Source: Methylohalomonas sp034521715 (GTDB lineage Bacteria > Pseudomonadota > Gammaproteobacteria > Methylohalomonadales > Methylohalomonadaceae). Taken from it: 64,000 nucleotides of DNA. The position numbers and the translations under genes are program-made. Each line of letters begins with the position of its first letter. Position 1 is the first letter of the stretch. The notes beneath the pieces were generated by a model. It ran no database searches and was not told the origin of the DNA. It saw only the letters and a program-made list of their open reading frames with translations. Positions 57,262 through 64,000 of this stretch are shown here, one piece after another. Location: positions 19,899-83,898 of the forward strand of contig JAXHLY010000006.1 of NCBI GenBank assembly GCA_034521715.1. Direction: 5' to 3'.

Positions 57262-58114
57262 TCAAGGGGGATTAATCACTCTATCACAATCTGATGTTTC
57301 ATAAATGCCGTATTCCGGCAGACGTGCAACGATGACTATCCTGCTGTTTCAACATCGCTCAGTGGTCCAATACGGACCCTGTAAAGGGTTCTGTTATTGA
57401 TAACGGTCTGGTAAATACGGGCAAATTTGTCATCGACGCTATCCAACCTCATGCGCAGCTGTTCGGCGTTCTCCAGACTGGAGAAAGCTCCAATCTGTAT
57501 ATAAAACTGATCAGTGTTTGTTACTGGACTGCTTTTATCCATTGCCACATAATGCCGATCACCAGTTTCCTCTTTACCGGGTTTAATTGCACGTACTTTA
57601 ACCAGGGCAGTACCCTTGGCCAGCATACCGAGTTTGCTGGCGGCCGCATATGACATATCTATAATCCGGTTTTTGTGAAAGGGCCCACGATCATTAACCT
57701 TGACGACTACGTCACGTCCATTTTCCAGATTTCGGACGTGAACATAACTCGGCAGTGGCAGGGATTTGTGCGCTGCTGTCATGCCATACATATCATAACT
57801 TTCACCGCTGGATGTGCGCCGCCCATGAAACTTCTTGCCATACCATGATGCAATGCCCCGCTCTACATAACCGTCACTGCTGTCCATGACGTGATAACGC
57901 TTGCCGAAGACTTCATATGAGCGGGGGTTGCCGTAACGGCTGCGTGGCTCATGTTTCGGTATTGCATCAGGGACATTGCTGACATCACGTGGCGCCACGG
58001 GAGGACCGTCACCAGCCGGCTGACAGCAGTCGAACCACCACAACCGTAAATAGCCAACATCAGAAAGATAGGCGGGTACAGACGATATTTTTTAAACCCT
58101 TTCAATCGGTTCAT
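57262..58114 (-). CDS. rlpA: RlpA septal-ring lytic transglycosylase (two frameshifts)
   Basis: A lipoprotein leader (MNRLKGFKKYRLYPPIFLML AIYGC) is followed, in another frame after a shift near 58027, by the double-psi beta-barrel domain (GIASWYGKKFHGRRTSSGES, VNDRGPFHKNRIIDMSYAAA) and a SPOR domain (QFYIQIGAFSSLENAEQLRM). A second shift near 57342 cuts the SPOR domain; in the next frame IVIVARLPEYGIYET continues it to 57264. RlpA cleaves denuded glycan strands at the septum. It lies 10 bases after mltB and 30 before dacA. Confidence 0.9.
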
Positions 58115-58124
58115 AGCTGCGATA

Positions 58125-59135
58125 TCACATATCAGTAGCAGGTTGCTGATAGCGTTCCAGGATTTCCCGCGACAGCAGATACGCAGCAAGCGCATACAGC
58201 TGGCTATGATTATACCGTGTAATAACGTAAAAATTCTTCAGGCCCACCCAGTAAACTGGCCCGGATGTTTCTTCGAATTCGAGTAGGGCTACACGGGTAT
58301 CTGGGGTCAGCGGACGTGCAGACTCTACACCCGCCTGCTGCAAGGATTCATAGGTCGTTTCTGGCTCAAGTTTATCCTGCACGAGTCGGTCTGCATCAAC
58401 CGGCATTTCAGTAACCGGATAGATAACCGGGGCACCGTTAATCCAGCCATGGCGACTAAAATAATTAGCGACACTGCCAATAGCATCTTCATGGTTATCC
58501 CATAGATTCACATAATCATCACCATCGAAGTCGATAGCATAATTGCGGTAACTGCTAGCTATGAACTGCGGTATTCCCATGGCTCCGGCATAGGAACCTT
58601 TGATTTCCATGGGATCAACCTGCTGTTCACGCGTCAGCAGCAGGAACTGTTCCAGCTCTGAACGGAAAAAACGGGCACGTTTTGGGTAGTGAAATGCCAG
58701 CGTGGATAATGAATCTATTACCCTGTATCCGCCCTTGTTGGAGCCATAACGGGTCTCGATGCCGATAATGGCGACAATAATCTCTGCAGGCACACCAAAC
58801 TCTTCTTCGACGCGTGATAATATTTCTTGGTGGCGTTGCCAGTAGTCAACACCACCATTGATTCTGTCCTCGGTCAGGAATATCCGTTTGTACCGGTACC
58901 AGTCCAGTTTTTCAGCCGGCCGGGTTATGGCGTCAATCACTGACTGTAGATACCGCGCCTGTGAAAAAGTCTTCTCTAGTTCCGAACGATCAAAATCATA
59001 GGATTGCACCAGCGTGGTAATGAACCGATCCATGGCATCCTGATCAAGTGTCCCGGCAGAAGCAGTATGAGTGCATGAATTGCACACTAAAATACTGACA
59101 GTCAGAAACAGTATACGTTGTATATAAGTGTTCAA
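58125..59135 (-). CDS. mltB: Lytic murein transglycosylase B (MltB)
   Basis: The 336-residue protein has a lipoprotein leader (LFLTVSILVCNSC), the catalytic Glu in VAIIGIETRYGSNKGG, and SYAGAMGIPQFIASSYRNYA, which is diagnostic of the MltB group. It cleaves the glycan strand to 1,6-anhydro ends. It starts in an ATGA overlap with rodA. Intact. Confidence 0.95.
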   Translation of the reverse strand: MNTYIQRILFLTVSILVCNSCTHTASAGTLDQDAMDRFITTLVQSYDFDRSELEKTFSQARYLQSVIDAITRPAEKLDWYRYKRIFLTEDRINGGVDYWQRHQEILSRVEEEFGVPAEIIVAIIGIETRYGSNKGGYRVIDSLSTLAFHYPKRARFFRSELEQFLLLTREQQVDPMEIKGSYAGAMGIPQFIASSYRNYAIDFDGDDYVNLWDNHEDAIGSVANYFSRHGWINGAPVIYPVTEMPVDADRLVQDKLEPETTYESLQQAGVESARPLTPDTRVALLEFEETSGPVYWVGLKNFYVITRYNHSQLYALAAYLLSREILERYQQPATDM

Positions 59136-60230
59136 TGGGATAATAGCCTTCTGTGTGTGTGGATTGACATAATAAGGCCAAAACCTGCCATAATCGTTAC
59201 TATCGAAGTTCCACCCATGCTTATAAGTGGCAGCGGTATGCCGACCACCGGCATCTGACCGGAAACCATACCAATATTTACGAATACATAAACGAAAAAT
59301 ATTACTACAAGACCGGCAGCCAGCAATTTGCCAAATATCCTGGGCCTGCCCGGCAATATAAAACCGCGGGCGATAACAAACAGATAGATAGCAATCAACA
59401 CAAGCACACCCATAAGCCCAAATTCTTCGCTGAAAACCGAGAAAATAAAATCGGTGGAACGCTCCGGGATGAAATCCAGATGCGACTGGGTACCGTTCAA
59501 CCAGCCTTTACCATACAATCCTCCCGAGCCAATTGCGATTGTAGACTGAATAATATGATATCCGGTTCCCAGTGGGTCTGTTTCCGGATCCAGAAAGGCG
59601 ATGACACGGTTGCGCTGGTATTCATGCATGATGAAAAACCAGAGTACCGGCAATGAAGCCAGCCCGAGAGTTCCGAGACAGAGGATCAGGTCTCCAGCTG
59701 AGTCCGGCAATAAACAGGACTGAAAAGCCACTCACAGCGACCATCAGCGCGGTGCCCAGATCCGGCTGCTTGGCGATCAGGGCAACCGGCACCATGATGA
59801 CTACCGCAGCCAGAATAACGCTGTAAATATTGGGCGGCAGACTACGGCCGGAGAGATATGCAGCCAGCAGAATGGGCACGGCGAGCTTGAGCAATTCCGA
59901 AGGCTGAAAGCTGAATGGGCCCAGTTCAAGCCAGCGCTGGGCACCCTTGCCTATCTCCCCCGCCACCAGTACCAGAGCCAGCAGAATCAGGCTGACAAGA
60001 TAAATCCATACCGACCAGCGCGAGAGGGCCGCCGGTGGTGTCTGTGCCAGGACCACCATAACCACCAGGGCAATCCCCATGCGAACAGCCTGACGCGTTA
60101 CAACCTCTATATTCTCGCCGCCGGCGCTATACAGCACAACAAGACCAAGTGCGCACAATGCCAATAATGCAGCCACCAGCCAGATGTCAAGATGAAGTTT
60201 TTCAGTAATAAATTTATGCATAATCCTCAA
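59132..60230 (-). CDS. rodA: Rod-shape determining SEDS protein RodA (one frameshift)
   Basis: About 366 residues with roughly ten membrane helices. Landmarks are GAQRWLELGPFSFQPSELLK near residue 95, KQPDLGTALMVAVSGF, then after a shift near 59718 GYHIIQSTIAIGSGGLYGKG and the late VGIPLPLISMGGTSIV. RodA polymerises glycan strands with PBP2 during elongation. One extra C removes the frame between SWR and LILCLGTLG. It overlaps mltB downstream and mrdA upstream by 4 bases each. Confidence 0.96.
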
Positions 60231-62078
60231 TTACTGCCCTCTACCAGAACATGATCAAGCAGTTTACGAGCTATAGGAGCTGCGGTGGCTGAACCGCTGC
60301 CGCCATTCTCGACAATGATAGATAGTGCAATCCGCGGCGCATCGACCGGCGCATAAGCGACAAACAACGCATGATCACGATGTTCCTTGACCAATAGTTC
60401 GCCCTGATAACGCTCGCCCTGGGCAATACCGACAACCTGCGCCGTACCGGTTTTGCCTGCCATCTCGTATTCAGCATTTACACCGCTACGTCGTGCTGTT
60501 CCACGCTCCCCGTGAACTACGTCACGCATGGTCTGCTGTATTTTCTGCCAGTGTGTATCCTTACCAATCGCCAACTGGCGCGAGTTATTCTGATAGGCAT
60601 TAACGACTTTACCGCTTATTGGATCAGAAACCTCCCGCAAAAGATGCGGTGTCATGACAGTGCCATCATTAGCCAGGGTGGCGGTCGCGCTGGCCAGTTG
60701 CAGTGGTGTAGTCAGCAGAGCGCCCTGCCCGATACCGGTAATCACAGTTTCCCCGGGATACCAGGGCCGCCCATAGGTTCGCTGCTTCCACTCCCGTGAA
60801 GGCACATTGCCACTGGATTCGGGACCGATTTCAATACCTGTTTTACTGCCGAAACCGAATCGCGTTAGAAAATCATGCATCCTGTCAATACCGAGGTCAT
60901 GAGCCAGCTCATAAAAATACACATCGCAGGACTGCACGATGGCGCTACTGAGATCCATTTGACCATGGCCATGCTCCTTCCAGCAGCGATAGCGGTGACT
61001 ACTGCCAGGTAATGAGAACCACCCCGGGCACCAGGTTGTATCGCGAACATCGCGCATGCCACTGGCCAAACCGGCAAGACCAATAAATGGCTTGATGGTC
61101 GAACCCGGTGGATATCGCCCCATTAACGCACGGTTGAACAGCGGCCGATCCGGTGATTCACGCAATGCATTGTAAATGGCCGGGCGAATACCATCGACAA
61201 ACATATTTGCATTAAATCCCGGATTGCTGACCAGAGCCATGACCTCGCCATTGCGGGGATCAATGGCGACAATAGCGCCACGTTCACCCTTCAGTGCGTC
61301 CATTGCCACTCGCTGCAGGGACACATCCAGTGTCAGCCGCAGGTTCTTCCCCGGTACTGATGCCGTGCGATCGAGCACCCTGAGGATGCGGCCTTCAGCA
61401 TCGACTTCGACCTGCTCAGTAACCGACTTTGCCATGCAGTTGCTCTTCATAGCTGCGTTCTATACCCGTCTTGCCGATATGACTGGTACCGCTGTAGTTC
61501 GCCAGATCTATTCGCCTCTGATCGTTTTCATCGATACGGCCTACATAGCCGAGCACATGGGAAGTCACCTCGGCCAACGGATAATCTCGTTTCAGCCTGG
61601 CGTTCACATCAGCACCGGGAAATTCATGTCGCCGTACGGCAAATCTCGCCACTTCCTCGTCAGTCAGATTCAGCCGCAGTGGCACACGCTCGAAACGGCG
61701 TATGCGCTTCAGGCTATTGTAAAATCGTTCAATATCCGTCTCATCAATTTCAACGATCTGTGACAGGCGGTCGATTACTTCTTCCAGATTACTGATACGT
61801 TCTGGTATCAGTTCCAGGCTATAGGAAGGCTGGTTTTCGGCAAGCAGCACACCGTCGCGAGAATAGATCAGCCCCCGGGTCGGTGTTAACGGCAGGATCT
61901 TGACGCGGTTATCCTGTGACAGGGTTGTAAAATGCTCATGCCTGACGATCTGTAAATAGGCTATCCGACTTACCAGGATAGTTATCAGTACAAGAATCAC
62001 GATGCCGGTAATAATTAGCCGGCGGCGAATCAATCGTGACTCCCAGTCTGTATCCTTGAAGACAAACTCAGGAGGCAT
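60227..62078 (-). CDS. mrdA: Penicillin-binding protein 2 (MrdA; one frameshift)
   Basis: About 617 residues. Amino membrane anchor (RLIITGIVILVLITILVSRI), dimerisation domain with GIERSYEEQLHGKVGY, then the transpeptidase with YPPGSTIKPFIGLAG (SxxK), a middle IVQSCDVYFYELAHDLG (SxD/N region) and MAGKTGTAQVVGIAQGE (KTG). An extra T near 61420 splits it just after KVGY, continuing as EQVEVDAEGR. It is the class B transpeptidase partner of RodA. It follows mreD. Confidence 0.97.
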
Positions 62079-62099
62079 CAGGAGACAAAATTGTTATTC

Positions 62100-62588
62100 T
62101 TACGTGACCCGGTATTTTCTGCGCAGGTCGCGCAGCACGATAAACAGCCATGGCCATAACAGCATACTGGTGGCCATTGGCATCCAGTAGGTCCACAGCT
62201 GTGGAGGATAGCCAGCCATGGACCGAATCCATAGGGAAATCAACAAGTAGAAAAGCAGAATTGAGGCAACTACCACCGCCTGCTTTACCAATGAACAAAC
62301 CCGCAGACGTTGATACAGGGCCAGGGTCATAAACGCTATAAGGGTAAAACCGAGCGCATTCTGACCAAGTAGGGTCCCCTGCTGAACATCCAGCAGTAAA
62401 CCAATAAACCAGGCAATGCCGATACCAACCCGCTCGGGCAATGCCATACACCAGTATATAAGTACTATGGCTGGCCACACTGGCCGCCAGGACTGGGCCC
62501 AGTCCGGTAATGGCATTGCCATAAGCATGAAGGCAACGATAAAACTCAGGATGATAATCCAGCTACCATTGTGTCTGACTTCAGTCAT
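62100..62588 (-). CDS. mreD: Rod-shape determining protein MreD
   Basis: The 162-residue protein has four to five helices (IIILSFIVAFMLMAMPLPDW, WPAIVLIYWCMALPERVGIG, LLDVQQGTLLGQNALGFTLI) and ends LFIVLRDLRRKYRV. It links MreC to the RodA/PBP2 synthase. Start ATG 62588, which would overlap the corrected mreC stop as ATGA. The frame runs far upstream through mreC only because mreC is frameshifted. Confidence 0.93.
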   Translation of the reverse strand: MTEVRHNGSWIIILSFIVAFMLMAMPLPDWAQSWRPVWPAIVLIYWCMALPERVGIGIAWFIGLLLDVQQGTLLGQNALGFTLIAFMTLALYQRLRVCSLVKQAVVVASILLFYLLISLWIRSMAGYPPQLWTYWMPMATSMLLWPWLFIVLRDLRRKYRVT

Positions 62589-63475
62589 AACTGGGCCGCG
62601 TATTCCTGTGCTTCGGGTAATATTCTGACCCGGCTTATAGGGCCATATCATCATGACTTCGCGGCTCCGTTCCAGGCGTGCGCTCGGAACGACCGTGATG
62701 CTGGAAAATCGAATCACCGGCGTCGAGCTGTATATTCTCAACGCGCCCGACCGGATAGCCAGACGGAAACCGGCCATCCAGACCCGAGGACACCAGCAGA
62801 TCACCTTCCTGAATATCGGCATTGGTCGGAATATGCTCAAGCCGCAACAGGTTGCTTTCACCAGTACCTATGGCGATCGCACGCAGACCGTTACGATTGA
62901 CCTCCACGGGCAGGGCATGGCTGGGATCCGTGATCAACAACACGGTGCTGGAAAACGGGCCCGCATGGATAATCTGACCCATAATACCGCGCGCATCGGC
63001 AACCGGTTGACGGTTATAGGCCCCCTGACGCTTGCCCTTGTCGATCACGATCTGACGGCGGAAAGGTTCCAGTTCCACCGCCAACAGTTCGGCGACCAGA
63101 ACCTTCTGGTTGAGTTTCAGGGAAGACTCCAGCAATTCCCGCAGGCGCCGGTTTTCAGCCTCGACCACGGCAAACCGCTGCAGTTTTGATTCGAGCATGA
63201 AGCGCTCTTCCCGCAGGCGTTCATTTTCCTTGATCAGGGCCTGGCGAGTTTGCAGGTTTTTCGGATGACCAGGAAGCAACGTTAAGCGGCAGGTCAACCA
63301 TCAATTGGACCGGATAAACGACCACGGAGAGGGCCAGACCAATGTTATCGAGGTGATTCTGACGATAATCCACCGTCATGAGCACGATGGAACCCACAGC
63401 GAATATCACCAGTTTGATGACGATGGGCGTCTTTTTCTGGAACAGCGCTTTAATCTTCAACTCCCGGCCGCTCAC
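62585..63475 (-). CDS. mreC: Rod-shape determining protein MreC (about three frameshifts)
   Basis: About 297 codons. A membrane anchor (KLVIFAVGSIVLMTVDYRQN) is followed by a coiled coil (LIKENERLREERFMLESKLQ) and the beta domain (ARGIMGQIIHAGPFSSTVLL, LLVSSGLDGRFPSGYPVGRV), then SARLERSREVMMIWP. Breaks lie near 63248, 62690 and 62645. With these corrected, it ends PEAQEYAAQL and its TGA overlaps the mreD ATG. It scaffolds the periplasmic elongation complex. Confidence 0.92.
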
Positions 63476-63489
63476 AGTAGCGGCCCGCC

Positions 63490-64000
63490 CTATTCAACAG
63501 ACAGTATATACTTTCCGTATTCTTCTATCATTTCCAGATATTTACCACCACCCGGGCGACACAGGTCAGCGGTCCTCGGCAAGGATGACCGGCAGGCGGG
63601 TTTATTCGTGGCGACATCCGGATCGCGCAGGATAATGCCGCCCACGGTAACCACCATGCCGCGCTCGGCCACATCGGAACCGAGTTGCCATCGGTATTTT
63701 CAAGGGCGGTCTTCACAGCGCCGATAATACCGGCCAGTGGTTCCTGCAACGCCTCGAGAATTTCATTACTGTTCAATGTGAAGCTGCGTGGTATGCCTTC
63801 GGCCAGGTTACGGCCGCGGACTTCCATTTCCTTCACTTCATTGGCCGGAAATGCGCAACCGATCTCATGTTTGATACGTTCTGCGGTGACTTCTCCGATC
63901 ATGGTCCCGTAATTGCGTCGAACATTAATTGATAATGGCCTCATCAAAACGATCACCGCCGATACGCACCGACTCCGTAAAGCGATACCATTAAGCGAGA
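63490..64000 (-). CDS. mreB: Rod-shape actin homologue MreB (3' part; frameshifts; start outside window)
   Basis: Only the last 40 percent or so is present. Visible parts are VRIGGDRFDEAIINYVRRN, NYGTMIGEVTAERIKHEIGC AFP, EMEVRGRNLAEGIPRSFTLN, ILEALQEPLAGIIGAVKTAL, then in other frames DVAERGMVVTVGG, GPLTCVAR and GGGKYLEMIEEYGKYILSVE. Shifts lie near 63950, 63690, 63600 and 63560. MreB filaments orient the elongation machinery. It heads the mreBCD operon; its amino end and promoter lie to the right. Confidence 0.94.

Overview
The window reads as a chromosomal segment of a gammaproteobacterium. Support comes from the gene order csrA–tRNA-Ser(GCT)–tRNA-Arg(ACG), the run lysC–alaS–recX–recA, guaB–guaA facing xseA, and the mreBCD–mrdA–rodA–mltB–rlpA–dacA cell-elongation cluster. 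Osmoprotectant (NAGGN) genes and a proteobacterial dedicated sortase regulatory system point to a marine or salt-tolerant lifestyle. I cannot place the genus.

Layout. 1–2.4 kb: PdsS/PdsR two-component pair diverging from the OmpA-like PdsO of a dedicated sortase system; the sortase and its target are not in the window. 2.7–15.5 kb: mostly housekeeping and membrane genes (MscS channel, Sel1 protein, site-2 protease, PilU, Lon, TtcA, cold-shock protein, MFS carrier, CPBP protease) plus a CorA/MscS remnant. 15.6–21 kb: a MarR regulator under a perfect palindromic promoter, then three NAGGN genes (amidotransferase, synthetase, M42 peptidase). 22–31 kb: tRNA block with tandem repeats, csrA, lysC, alaS, recX, recA, thpR, pncC, tadA. 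31–38.5 kb: a Pif1-like helicase, guaA, guaB, xseA. 38.7–41.7 kb: ElyC/YdcF protein, lipA, lipB, ybeD. 42.2–46.5 kb: an Anbu (proteasome-like) cluster with a circularly permuted ATP-grasp, an alpha-E protein and a zinc metallopeptidase. 46.7–53.8 kb: a very large Fe-S/flavin oxidoreductase, a double cyclic-nucleotide-binding protein and an ABC exporter. 53.8–64 kb: the wall-elongation operon read right to left, ending in an aminotransferase, QueD and a dehydrogenase.

Two global features matter when reading the list. First, about half of the larger genes, including essential ones (recA, alaS, guaA, mrdA, rodA, mreB, mreC), are interrupted by single-base frameshifts although the conserved protein continues in another frame. 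Where I worked these out, most are cured by removing one base, usually in a short run of identical bases. This looks like draft-sequence error rather than gene death, so I annotate the full spans and give the approximate break points. Second, a family of short transposase-free repeats with inverted ends (five copies) is scattered between genes.

How the genes work together: the right third builds and remodels the rod-shaped wall (MreBCD, PBP2, RodA, MltB, RlpA, DacA). The centre covers DNA repair and translation (RecA, RecX, AlaS, TadA, tRNAs), purine synthesis (GuaA, GuaB) and lipoylation (LipA, LipB). The accessory blocks are the sortase regulators, the NAGGN operon and the Anbu block, the last being the most likely to hide undescribed biochemistry.
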